From positions 2,070,501 to 2,134,500 of the forward strand of contig NZ_SLYP02000001.1 of the NCBI RefSeq assembly GCF_004341505.2: a DNA stretch of 64,000 bases, written 5' to 3'. The notes beneath the pieces are model-generated. The model worked only from the letters and a program-made list of their open reading frames with translations, ran no database searches and had not been told where the DNA came from. Position 1 is the first letter of the stretch. The number at the start of each line of letters is the position of its first letter. The position numbers were made by a program, and so were the translations under genes. The DNA comes from Sphingomonas sp. JUb134 (GTDB lineage: Bacteria > Pseudomonadota > Alphaproteobacteria > Sphingomonadales > Sphingomonadaceae). Positions 52,796-61,695 of this stretch are shown in pieces.

Positions 52796-55117
52796 TCAGG
52801 CAGGCGTGCTGCCGTAGGAGGGCGGACGGTCGGCCGGCGCCCGGCCGAAATCGCGGTTGGGCGTTCCGCTCATGGTGAAGCGCAGGGTGCCGCCCTTTGC
52901 GAGTTCGCGGTGCGCGATCCAGCTGCGGGTCCAGGGGCGCCCGTTCCAGGTCACTGCCGCCACATACGGCGTGTCCGGTCGGTTGCCCGGTGCCTCGACC
53001 ACCAGTTTGCGGTTGACACCCAGCTTCACCTCGGCGCGCTCGAACAGCGGCGATCCGAACACATAGGCCGCCTCGACCGGATCTACCGGATAGAAGCCGA
53101 GCGCGCTCATCACGAACCAGGCGCTCATCTGCCCGCAATCGTCGTTGCCGATGACGCCGTCCGGATCGTCCTTGTACATTTCGGTGAGGAGCCGCCGCAC
53201 CATCGCCTGCGTCTTCCAAGGCGCGCCCGTGTAGGCATAGAGATAGGCCACGTGGTGGCTCGGCTCGTTGCCGTGCGCATATTGCCCGACCAGACCCGAG
53301 ATGTCGGGCGGCGCATTGTCCGGCAGCGTCGAGGGTGCCGAAAACAGCGCGTCGAGCTTCGCCTCGAACGCCGCCTCGCCGCCGAAGTGCGCGATCTGGC
53401 CATAGATGTCGTGCTGGTTCAGGAAGGTCGCCTGCCAGCCGTTCGCCTCGGTATAGTCGCGATACTCCTCCACCTTGTGCCCGATCTGGATCGGATCGTA
53501 GGGGGTGATCCAGCTGCCGTTCGCCAGCCGTGCCCGCGCGAAGCGGATCTTGGGATCGAGCACGTTGCGGTAGTTCAAACTGCGCTTGCGCAGGGCCGCC
53601 GCGTCCTCGTGCGCGCCCGCCGCCTCGGCCAAGTGCGCCATCGCCCAGTCGTCATAGGCATATTCCTGGGTGCGGCTGACGGACTCGTCCACGCGGTCGG
53701 CAGGCAGATAGCCGAGCTTCGCATAATCGCCGCGCGCGCGGGTGCTGGCCACGTCGGGCGTCGTCGGGTCGAACGCACGCCTGCGGATCGCCGGCCATGC
53801 GGCGGCATAGTCGGCCGGGATGCCCTTGGCATGCGCCTCCGCCAGCACCGCGACCGCGTGCCAGCCGATCATGGTGCCGGTCTCGACGCCCTGGAGCGGC
53901 CACACCGGCGGCCCGAAGGGGCTCTCGATGCTCTGGCGCAGCAGGTCGTGGGTGAACTCGGTCGCACGCTCGGGCGCGATCAGGGTCAGCAGCGGGTGCA
54001 GCGTGCGATAGGTGTCCCACAAGGAATAGGTGCTGTAGGCGCGCTCCTTGGCTGGAAGCTGGTGCACCTTCCGGTCCAGCCCCATGTAGCGCCCGTCGAC
54101 GTCCGAGAAGAGCGTCGGCGCCAGCTGCGCATGATAGATGGCGCTCGCCAGGATCGTTCGCTGCTCCGGGGTGCCGCCGGACACGCGCACCGTGCCGAGC
54201 GCCTTGTCCCACGCCTTGGTGGCCGCGCGGCGATGCGCGTCGAAATTCCAGCCGCGGCCCTCGGCCTCCAGGTTCGCACGCGCGCCCGCCACGTCGACGC
54301 CCGACAGGCCGCACTTGGTCAGGATCGGTGCGGCGCCGGCATCGTCATAGTGGAGCACCAGCTTGAGCTTGTCGCCCGATACGGTGCGGGTGCCGTCCGG
54401 CTGCGGCTTGTCGTCGACATAGAAGGTCACGCGGTCGGGCGCCCGCGACAGCTTCAGCGCGAAGTGGATCTTGCGTCCCTTGGCCCAGCGGTAGACCGAG
54501 CGGCTGCCGGTGATGGTGCCATCGCCGGCGATCGAGAGCGTCGCGTCGCGCACCAGCCGGTAGGTTGGCGGCTGCACCGGCGGCATGTGCCAGAAGTCGA
54601 GCAGCACATGGCCCGGCCCTTGCGGGAAGCGGTGGCGCTGCCAGCCGGTCCGCTCGGTCGCGGTCAGTTCCGAAAGAACGCCGCTTTCGAGCCGCACGCG
54701 GTAGTAGCCGGGTTCCGCATGCTCCTCGGAGAAGCGCTGGCGATAGCCCTTGTCCGGATCCTCGCGCGGTCCGGGAACGAGCTCGACCGCTCCACGGCTC
54801 GGCACCACCAGCACGTCCATCAGATCGCCGATGCCGGTGCCGGAGAGGTGGGTGTGCGAGAAGCCCATGATCGAGGTGTCGGTGCGGTGATAGCCCGAGC
54901 ATCCCTCCCACCGCGTGTTGTCCGTATCGGGGCCGACCTGGACCATGCCGAACGGTGTCGTCGGTCCCGGATAGGTGTGGCCGTCGCCGCCGGTTCCGAC
55001 GAAGAGGTCCGGCGGCGCCTTCTCGACCCCGCGCGCCAAGGCGGAGCCGGGCAGGCCCGCCGCAGCGGCGGCAATGCCGGAGGTGGCGAGCAGGGTGCGG
55101 CGAGTAATGGCGATCAT
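52796..55117 (-). CDS. GH92 alpha-mannosidase
   Basis: 773 residues from ATG 'MIAITRRTLLATSGIA' (Tat/Sec signal); a longer frame upstream is antisense-like. GH92 hallmarks are 'DLFVGTGGDGHTYPGPTTPF', 'GMVQVGPDTDN', 'GCSGYHRTDTSIMGFSHTHL', 'YSTYSLWDTYRTLHPL' and 'GNDDCGQMSAWFVMSALGFY'. These are Ca-dependent exo-alpha-mannosidases, mostly 1,2-specific, that trim high-mannose N-glycans. It ends 22 nt from the fucosidase start. Confidence 0.95.
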   Translation of the reverse strand: MIAITRRTLLATSGIAAAAAGLPGSALARGVEKAPPDLFVGTGGDGHTYPGPTTPFGMVQVGPDTDNTRWEGCSGYHRTDTSIMGFSHTHLSGTGIGDLMDVLVVPSRGAVELVPGPREDPDKGYRQRFSEEHAEPGYYRVRLESGVLSELTATERTGWQRHRFPQGPGHVLLDFWHMPPVQPPTYRLVRDATLSIAGDGTITGSRSVYRWAKGRKIHFALKLSRAPDRVTFYVDDKPQPDGTRTVSGDKLKLVLHYDDAGAAPILTKCGLSGVDVAGARANLEAEGRGWNFDAHRRAATKAWDKALGTVRVSGGTPEQRTILASAIYHAQLAPTLFSDVDGRYMGLDRKVHQLPAKERAYSTYSLWDTYRTLHPLLTLIAPERATEFTHDLLRQSIESPFGPPVWPLQGVETGTMIGWHAVAVLAEAHAKGIPADYAAAWPAIRRRAFDPTTPDVASTRARGDYAKLGYLPADRVDESVSRTQEYAYDDWAMAHLAEAAGAHEDAAALRKRSLNYRNVLDPKIRFARARLANGSWITPYDPIQIGHKVEEYRDYTEANGWQATFLNQHDIYGQIAHFGGEAAFEAKLDALFSAPSTLPDNAPPDISGLVGQYAHGNEPSHHVAYLYAYTGAPWKTQAMVRRLLTEMYKDDPDGVIGNDDCGQMSAWFVMSALGFYPVDPVEAAYVFGSPLFERAEVKLGVNRKLVVEAPGNRPDTPYVAAVTWNGRPWTRSWIAHRELAKGGTLRFTMSGTPNRDFGRAPADRPPSYGSTPA

Positions 55118-55118
55118 G

Positions 55119-56546
55119 TCAAAATGTCTCGGCAAGCAGCTTCGGGCGACGGTCGGCCAGGGTGACGAGCAGTTCGCCGAACAGCCCGTTTGCCCAGGCG
55201 AACCAATCGCGGGTGAACTTCGTGGGATCGTCCTGGTCGAAGGCCTCGTGGATGAAGCCGCTGCCGCCATCGGTGTCGCGCAGCATCTTCAGGCAGCTGC
55301 GGATCGTCGCGTCATCCTGGGCGACGAACGCGCGCTGGATCAGCGACATCGGCCAGATCTGGCCCAGGCCGACATGCGGTCCGCCGATCCCTTCTGCCGC
55401 GCGCCCACGCGACCAATAAGGGTTCGCATCGCTCCACGCGGCGTCGGCGGTACGGCGGAACAGCGGATCGCTCGCCGGCATGCAGCCGAGATAGGCGAGG
55501 CTGGAGAGCGACGGCACATTGGCGTCGTCCATGAAGATGGCATTCCCATAGCCGTCGACCTCGAACGCCCACACCTCGCGCCCGTCGCGCAGGCGCATCT
55601 TGCCGTACGCGTGAAGCGCCGCCTCGACCTCTGCTGCCAGAGCGACGGCCTCCTGCGCCAGCGCGGTATCGCGCCGCGCCTCGTTCGCGACCACCGCCAG
55701 CTCGCGCAGCGCGGTCACCGCGAACCAGTTGGCCGGGATCAGGAAGGGATAGACGCAGGCATCGTCCGACGGCCGGAAGCCGCAGTGGATCAGCCCCACC
55801 GACTTGGACGGCGGCCCCCAGCCGTCGAGCATCAGCGTCTCGGTCGTACGGTTGCTCACCCGCTGGAAGCGATAGGGGCCGCGATTGGTCTTGCGCTGCT
55901 GCTCACGGAAGGTGCGGACGCTCGCACGCGCCGCCTCCGCCCATTGCGCGTCGAACGGCGTCGCGTCGCGGGTCGCCTGCCAATAACCGTGCGCCAGCCG
56001 CATCGCGTAGCACAGCGAGTCGATCTCCCACTTCCGCTCGGCGACGCCCGGCTTCATCTCGGTCTGGTCGGTCAGCGCCCAGCTGAGCTCGGTCTTGCCG
56101 TTCGGATCCTCCAGGAACGCGTTGGCGTACGGGTCGATCAGGATGCAGCGCGCCTGCCGGTGGATCAGCCCCTGGAACAGCGTGCGCAGCTTGGGGTCCT
56201 GCTTCACCAGATGCAGGTATGGCTTCACCTGCGCGGCGGAGTCCCGCAGCCACAGTGCGTCGATGTCCCCGGTGATGACGAAGCTGTCCGGCTTGCCGTC
56301 GACGGTGCCCATCTTCACGGTCGTGTCGAGCGTGTTGGGATAGCAGTTGGCGAACATCCAGCGCAGCTTCGGATCGGCGATCTTGGCCGAAACCCGCGCG
56401 ATCTCGCGCTCCACCGCCTTGCTGGTGAAGCGGCGCGTTGCGAGTGCCGGCCGCTTGCTGGCAAGGGTTGGCGTTGCCGCACGGGCAAAGGCCGGCGTGG
56501 CGGCGATTGCGACGCCTGCGCCAAGGACGGTACGACGATCGATCAC
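55119..56546 (-). CDS. GH125 exo-alpha-1,6-mannosidase
   Basis: A 475-residue enzyme. The signal is '[21 protein letters not shown]'. Family motifs are '[20 protein letters not shown]' and '[20 protein letters not shown]' with later '[20 protein letters not shown]', in an (alpha/alpha)6 barrel-type, metal-independent, inverting enzyme (former DUF1237). It removes alpha-1,6-mannose after GH92 has trimmed 1,2-linkages. Its start overlaps the GH3 stop by 4 nt and its stop is 1 nt from the GH92 start. Confidence 0.94.
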   Translation of the reverse strand: MIDRRTVLGAGVAIAATPAFARAATPTLASKRPALATRRFTSKAVEREIARVSAKIADPKLRWMFANCYPNTLDTTVKMGTVDGKPDSFVITGDIDALWLRDSAAQVKPYLHLVKQDPKLRTLFQGLIHRQARCILIDPYANAFLEDPNGKTELSWALTDQTEMKPGVAERKWEIDSLCYAMRLAHGYWQATRDATPFDAQWAEAARASVRTFREQQRKTNRGPYRFQRVSNRTTETLMLDGWGPPSKSVGLIHCGFRPSDDACVYPFLIPANWFAVTALRELAVVANEARRDTALAQEAVALAAEVEAALHAYGKMRLRDGREVWAFEVDGYGNAIFMDDANVPSLSSLAYLGCMPASDPLFRRTADAAWSDANPYWSRGRAAEGIGGPHVGLGQIWPMSLIQRAFVAQDDATIRSCLKMLRDTDGGSGFIHEAFDQDDPTKFTRDWFAWANGLFGELLVTLADRRPKLLAETF

Positions 56547-59110
56547 TTGGCAAGCTCCCGAGCGTCGCCCGTCAGGGTGAAGTCTGTCCAGGCGCCGACG
56601 CCGTCACCCGGCTGGCCGCCGCCGACGTACAGGCGATAGGCGCCCGGCTGGACGGTACGCGTGCCATCGCGCGCGACCGTGCTGAGGCTGCGTGGATCAA
56701 GCTCGAAGCGCACCGTCTCGGTCTTGCCCGGCTTCAGCGACACGCGCTGGAACGCAACCAGCTGGCGCTGGAGCACCGGGGTGGTGAGCCCGCCACCCTT
56801 ACCGGCGGCTGGCGGCACGAGATAGGCCTGCACCACCTCGTCGCCGGGGCGCTTGCCGTCGTTGCGCACCACCACGCTGACGGACACGTTGGCCGTCGTA
56901 TCACCCGCCTTCGCCACCGGCGTGCCGTAGCCGAAGCGGGTATAGCTCAGGCCATGGCCGAAGCCCCACAGCGGTTTGCCCGTGAAGAAGCGATAGGTGC
57001 GCTCCTTCATGCCATAATCGGTGAACGCCGGCAGGTCGCTGACCTGGCGGTAGAAGGTGACGGGCAGGCGCCCCGACGGATTGTTGAGCCCGGCCAGCGT
57101 CTCGGCGATCGCGGTGCCGCCCGACTGGCCGGGATACCACGCGGCCAGGATCGCATCGGCCATGTCCGGATCGACGGAGACGGCGCTGCCGCTGGTCAGC
57201 ACCACCACGACCGGCTTGCCCGTCTCCCGCAGCGCCGCGAGCAGCCTCTGCTGCGCGAAGGGCAGGGCGATGTCGGTGCGGTCACCGCCGACGAAGCCGG
57301 GCACGCTTACCTGCAGCGCCTCGCCCTCGAGGTCGGGCGACAGGCCGAGCACCGCGACCACGACGTCCGCATCCCTTGCCGTGGCGACTGCCTCGGCGAG
57401 CAGCGGCTCCGCCGGCGGCAGCCACATCAGGCGAACGCCCTCGTCCTCGCTCTGATGGTCAAGCTCCAGGCGGATGTCGACGGCGCGACCGTCGCTGGTG
57501 AACGGCACCTCGACCCGGCCCTTCGCGATCTCGCCTGCGGTCAGCTGCTTGCCATCGACCCACAGCCGCACGGCGTCGTGCGACTTGCAATATTTCCAGC
57601 AGGCCGGCGCATCGATGGCGAGCCGGTACGTGCCCGGACCCGGCGGCACCAGCTGCCCGGTCCAGCGCACCGCAAACCCCTCGGGCGAAAGCTGGGGCAG
57701 CGGGGCTGAGCGCGTATAGTCGAAGTCGATGCGGCGATCCTGCCGTACCGCAACCGGCGCCCCGGTCACCGTGCGGCTGGCGAAATACTCGCCCCGCAGG
57801 CCCGGCTTGCCATCGGCCCGCAGCGCCGTCTCCGGCACCACCACCGGCGCACCGTCGGCCAGCACCGAGCCCTGCGCATAGCGGACATTGCCCGCCCCGA
57901 ACTGCTCGCGGATGCCGTCGAGCGGGGTGACCGGCTGACCTGCCGTGCCGTGATAATTCCCCTGCAGTACGCCGAGGTCGTCGGCATTGGTGCCCACCAC
58001 CGCGATGCGGCTGCCCGCCTTCAACGGCAGGCGATCGGGATCGTTCTTCAGCAGCACAATCGCCTCGCGCGCCGCTTCCAGCGCCAGCTTGCCATGCGCC
58101 GGCGCGCCCAGCGCGGACGGCTTGATCTTCGACCAGGGACTTCCGGCGCCGAACGCGATGCCGAGTGCGCGCCGAGCCTCCAGCGAGCGGATCAGCGCAG
58201 TGTCGACTTCCGCCTCGGTCACCAGGCCCTTGGCCACCGCTTCGGGCAGTGCGGAGAAGGTCGTGCCGCAGTTCAGGTCGGTGCCGCCCTTGATCGCCGC
58301 TGCCGAGGCCGATGCCGCGTCCAGTCGATAGTGGTGGAAGAGGTGGATGTTCGCCGCCGCGTCGCAATCGGTGACGGTGAAGCCGCGGAAGCCCCAGTCG
58401 TTGCGCAACCGCTCGTTCATCAGCGACGGAAGCGCACAGGCCGGGGTGCCCGAAATGGAGTTGTAGGCGCACATCAGCGACTGCGCCTTGCCCTCGGTGA
58501 TCGCCATGCGGAACGCCGGCAGATAGGTGGACTCCAGGTCCTGCGGGCTCACGTCCACGTCGAAGCTGTCGCGCCCGGCCTCCGGCCCGCTGTGCACCGC
58601 GAAGTGCTTCGGCGTGCCGATCACCTTGGGGTGCGCGGCGTCCGGCCCCTGCAATCCCTGGATGAAGGCGACGCCGAGCTTGCCCGTCAGGTGCGGGTCC
58701 TCGCCATAGGTCTCCTGGCCACGGCCCCAGCGGGGATCGCGGAAGATGTTGATGTTGGGCGACCAGATCGTCAGCCCTTCATAGATACGGCGGTCGGCGT
58801 CGACGGGCTTGCGGTTGAAGCTCGCCCGCGCCTCGGTCGCCACCACGTCGCCGACGTCGTGCAGCAGCTCGACGTCCCAGGTCGCGGCCATGCCGATCGC
58901 CTGCGGGAACACGGTCGCGACGCCGTTGCGCGCCAGGCCGTGCAGGCCCTCGTTCCACCAGTCATAGGCGGGCAGTTCGGCCTTCGGATCGGCCGGTGCG
59001 CTGCTCTGGAGCTGCGCCGCCTTTTCCTCGATCGACATCTGCGACACCGTGGCCACGACCGGATCGGCAGGCGCCTCGACGCCAGCGAGAAGCAGGGGAA
59101 GGAAGATCAT
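56543..59110 (-). CDS. GH3 beta-glycosidase with PA14 insert
   Basis: An 855-residue enzyme. After a short signal-like start, the GH3 barrel shows '[15 protein letters not shown]', '[20 protein letters not shown]', '[13 protein letters not shown]' and the nucleophile Asp in '[17 protein letters not shown]'. The second alpha/beta domain has '[20 protein letters not shown]'. A PA14 carbohydrate-binding domain is inserted around residues 400-570 ('[15 protein letters not shown]', '[11 protein letters not shown]'), and an FnIII-like domain ends the chain. Substrate may be beta-xylose, beta-glucose or another beta-sugar; in an N-glycan locus, core beta-1,2-xylose of plant glycans is an attractive guess. 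It overlaps both neighbours by 4 nt. Confidence 0.92.
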   Translation of the reverse strand: MIFLPLLLAGVEAPADPVVATVSQMSIEEKAAQLQSSAPADPKAELPAYDWWNEGLHGLARNGVATVFPQAIGMAATWDVELLHDVGDVVATEARASFNRKPVDADRRIYEGLTIWSPNINIFRDPRWGRGQETYGEDPHLTGKLGVAFIQGLQGPDAAHPKVIGTPKHFAVHSGPEAGRDSFDVDVSPQDLESTYLPAFRMAITEGKAQSLMCAYNSISGTPACALPSLMNERLRNDWGFRGFTVTDCDAAANIHLFHHYRLDAASASAAAIKGGTDLNCGTTFSALPEAVAKGLVTEAEVDTALIRSLEARRALGIAFGAGSPWSKIKPSALGAPAHGKLALEAAREAIVLLKNDPDRLPLKAGSRIAVVGTNADDLGVLQGNYHGTAGQPVTPLDGIREQFGAGNVRYAQGSVLADGAPVVVPETALRADGKPGLRGEYFASRTVTGAPVAVRQDRRIDFDYTRSAPLPQLSPEGFAVRWTGQLVPPGPGTYRLAIDAPACWKYCKSHDAVRLWVDGKQLTAGEIAKGRVEVPFTSDGRAVDIRLELDHQSEDEGVRLMWLPPAEPLLAEAVATARDADVVVAVLGLSPDLEGEALQVSVPGFVGGDRTDIALPFAQQRLLAALRETGKPVVVVLTSGSAVSVDPDMADAILAAWYPGQSGGTAIAETLAGLNNPSGRLPVTFYRQVSDLPAFTDYGMKERTYRFFTGKPLWGFGHGLSYTRFGYGTPVAKAGDTTANVSVSVVVRNDGKRPGDEVVQAYLVPPAAGKGGGLTTPVLQRQLVAFQRVSLKPGKTETVRFELDPRSLSTVARDGTRTVQPGAYRLYVGGGQPGDGVGAWTDFTLTGDARELAK

Positions 59111-61695
59111 GGCTGGGCACTCAGCGTACGAAGGGTGAGGGCGCGCGCAAGCGCACGGGCGGAGGCGTCGGACGCGACCTCGATGGTCACGCTCTCGCCT
59201 GGCAGGAGGTCGAAGCCGTCGTCGCTCGGCTGCGCGGCCACCGCGCCGAAATCGAGCATCACCGCGCGCGCAAGATTCTTGGCGGTGATCGTCACGCGCT
59301 TGCCTTCCCAGCGGGCGGAGAGGCCCGGCGCCGGATAGCTCATGTCCTTGGGCAGCATTCGCTCGAAGACCTGGCGTGACGCGGTCTTGCCGTCGACCAC
59401 CAGTTCGGCGACCGCAAAGCTGGCGTTGGGCGCGGCGCTGCCGAACAGATCTGCGTCAGCGAAGCTCGCGATGTCGACGGCGGAAAGCGGGGCGAGGGTG
59501 GTCGTGCCGCCCTTGTCGCCCAGCGGCCGGCCGGCCATGTCGAAGCTGCGCACCCGCCATTCGGCCGCGATCGGCTGCACTGCGTCGGACACCAGCGCGA
59601 TCCGCGTCTTGCCGCCGCGGTTCTCCGCGACGATCGCCTGCGGCGCAAAGAAGCGCCGCGCGGCATAGTTCAGCAGCTTCCACCGGCCGTGATAGTCGAT
59701 GCTCGCCCAGGAGATCGAAGGCCAGGTGTCGTTCATCTGCCAGTAGAGCGAGCCCATGTTGGTCGGGCGGCAGGCGCGATGGTGGCGGGCGGCCATGTCG
59801 ATCGCCTGCGCCTGGTTGACTTGGGTCAGGTACACCGTGTCGGCGAAGTCCTTGGCCGGGCGCAGCCGCTGGTCGAGGTACATCTTCAGCCGCTCGTTGC
59901 CTTCGCCGGCCAGGAACTTCTGGTGGCCCTTCAGCACCGGGCTGTCGAGCGCGAGCGGTCCGTTGCCGGCGAACTCGCGGATCGTCGCCATGTCCGGCAT
60001 CGCCTGGAAGCCGTATTCGGACATGAAGCGCGTGCAGCTGTCGAGGTAGTTCTCGACCGGCTTGGAGCCCGACCACACGTCCCAGAAGTGGCGGTCGCCC
60101 GCCGCGTCGGTGTCGACCGGACCTTCATAGTTGGTCGACGGCGATCCCGGCCAATAGGGCGTGCCGGGCGAGCGGGTGAGCACCGCGTCGCGCAGCACCT
60201 GGTTGAACAGCACGGCCATGCCCGCGCCGATCCGCTCCTGCTCGTCGGCACCGATGCGCTTCTTGAACGCCTTGCGGTCGGACCAGTTCTCCCAGCCCGA
60301 CAGCACCTCGTTGCCACCCGACCAGGCGATGACGGAGGGATGCGCCTGAAGGCGGGCGACCTGCTGCTCGGCCTCGACCTGCACGTTCTCGCGGAACTCG
60401 GCATCCGGCGGTGTCACGGCTCCGCCGAACATGAAGTCCTGCCAGATCATGATGCCCATCTCGTCCGCCATCGCGTAGAAGGCGTCGTCGAGATAATAGC
60501 CGCCGCCCCAGATGCGCAGCATGTTCATGTTGGCGTCCACCGCCCCCTGCAGGATGTGCCGCATCTGTGCGGCCGGCACCCGGCTCGGGAAGTTGTCGAA
60601 CGGGATCACGTTCGCGCCCTTGGCAAAGATCGGGATGCCGTTGACCTGGAAGCCGAAGCCGCCGTCCTTGGTCAGCAGCTCCACCGTGCGCAGGCCGATC
60701 CGCCGCTCAGTCCGGTCCGTCTCGGCGCCGCCTTCGACCAGCGCAGCCTGCACGCGATAGAGCGGCTGCGCGCCATAGCCGACCGGCTGCCAGCGCTGGG
60801 GACTGGCGATGGTCAGCGGCACGGTGATGCGGTTCTCGCCGGCCGCGACCTGCACCGTCCGCTCGACGCCCTGGGTCTGCCCGTCCGGACCGACCACATT
60901 GGTGCGCAGCGTCACGCTGCCGGCGGTATCCGCCATCAGCGTATAGCGCGCCGTCAGCTGCGCTTCGGCATCGTTGATCGCTTCCTGGTCGACCTGAATC
61001 GTCTCGATGCGCACATCGTCCCAGGCTTCCAGCCGCACCGGGCGCCACACGCCGATGTTGATGATCCGGGGGCCCCAGTCCCAGCTATAATGGTACTTGG
61101 GCTTGCGGATGTAGGGCGAGCTTTGCTTGCCCTTGGGCTCGTCGCCGAACGCGGAGTCATATTCGCCCGGAAGCGGATTGGCTTCCTTGAGCACCATCGG
61201 CTGAAGCGTGCGCACCGGGGAGGCGATCGACACCAGTAGTTCGTTGCGCCCGACCTTGAGCGCCGGCTTGGCATCCACCCGCCACTGCCGATGCGCGTTG
61301 GCCGTCGCGAGCAGCTGCTGTCCGTTCACCGACACCGTCGCGAAGGTATCCAGCCCGTCGAACACCAGGTCGAGGTGATCGCGCTGGAGCATCTCCGGTG
61401 TCACGTCGATGACGCGGCGGAACTGCCAGTTCGTGAGCCCCGCCCACTGGATCTTGTCCTCGTTCAGGCCCTGGAACGGGTCCGGCACGCGCTTGGCGGC
61501 GATCAGGTCCTGCTGGACGCTGCCGGGCACCTGTGCGCGGAACCACTTGGCCTCCGGAGGATGCTGGCCGGCGGCGGTCGCATCCGTCGGATCGATACGG
61601 ACCTGCCACTCGCCGTCGAGGGAGACGCTGGTACGCGGCGCGCCCCAGGCCGGCAGTGCGGCGAACAACAGGGGCAGGGCGAACCAACGCTTCAT
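59107..61695 (-). CDS. GH2 beta-mannosidase
   Basis: An 862-residue enzyme with signal 'WFALPLLFAALPAWG'. The N-terminal jelly roll has 'VSLDGEWQVRID', 'AQVPGSVQQDLIA' and 'LDLVFDGLDTFATVSVNGQQ', typical of beta-mannosidases. Barrel blocks are 'MNMLRIWGGGYYLDDAFY', acid/base in 'VIAWSGGNEVLSGW' and nucleophile Glu in 'CTRFMSEYGFQAMP'. It would split the single Man-beta-1,4-GlcNAc bond of the N-glycan core. 4-nt overlaps on both sides indicate coupled translation. Confidence 0.94.
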   Translation of the reverse strand: MKRWFALPLLFAALPAWGAPRTSVSLDGEWQVRIDPTDATAAGQHPPEAKWFRAQVPGSVQQDLIAAKRVPDPFQGLNEDKIQWAGLTNWQFRRVIDVTPEMLQRDHLDLVFDGLDTFATVSVNGQQLLATANAHRQWRVDAKPALKVGRNELLVSIASPVRTLQPMVLKEANPLPGEYDSAFGDEPKGKQSSPYIRKPKYHYSWDWGPRIINIGVWRPVRLEAWDDVRIETIQVDQEAINDAEAQLTARYTLMADTAGSVTLRTNVVGPDGQTQGVERTVQVAAGENRITVPLTIASPQRWQPVGYGAQPLYRVQAALVEGGAETDRTERRIGLRTVELLTKDGGFGFQVNGIPIFAKGANVIPFDNFPSRVPAAQMRHILQGAVDANMNMLRIWGGGYYLDDAFYAMADEMGIMIWQDFMFGGAVTPPDAEFRENVQVEAEQQVARLQAHPSVIAWSGGNEVLSGWENWSDRKAFKKRIGADEQERIGAGMAVLFNQVLRDAVLTRSPGTPYWPGSPSTNYEGPVDTDAAGDRHFWDVWSGSKPVENYLDSCTRFMSEYGFQAMPDMATIREFAGNGPLALDSPVLKGHQKFLAGEGNERLKMYLDQRLRPAKDFADTVYLTQVNQAQAIDMAARHHRACRPTNMGSLYWQMNDTWPSISWASIDYHGRWKLLNYAARRFFAPQAIVAENRGGKTRIALVSDAVQPIAAEWRVRSFDMAGRPLGDKGGTTTLAPLSAVDIASFADADLFGSAAPNASFAVAELVVDGKTASRQVFERMLPKDMSYPAPGLSARWEGKRVTITAKNLARAVMLDFGAVAAQPSDDGFDLLPGESVTIEVASDASARALARALTLRTLSAQP

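Noticed and set aside
50669..55165. A plus-strand open frame of about 1500 codons opposite the GH29/GH92 genes
   Set aside because: Its translation is Arg/Ala/His/Gly-rich with no domain. It is the antisense shadow expected in high-GC DNA, and the minus-strand genes show full catalytic motifs.
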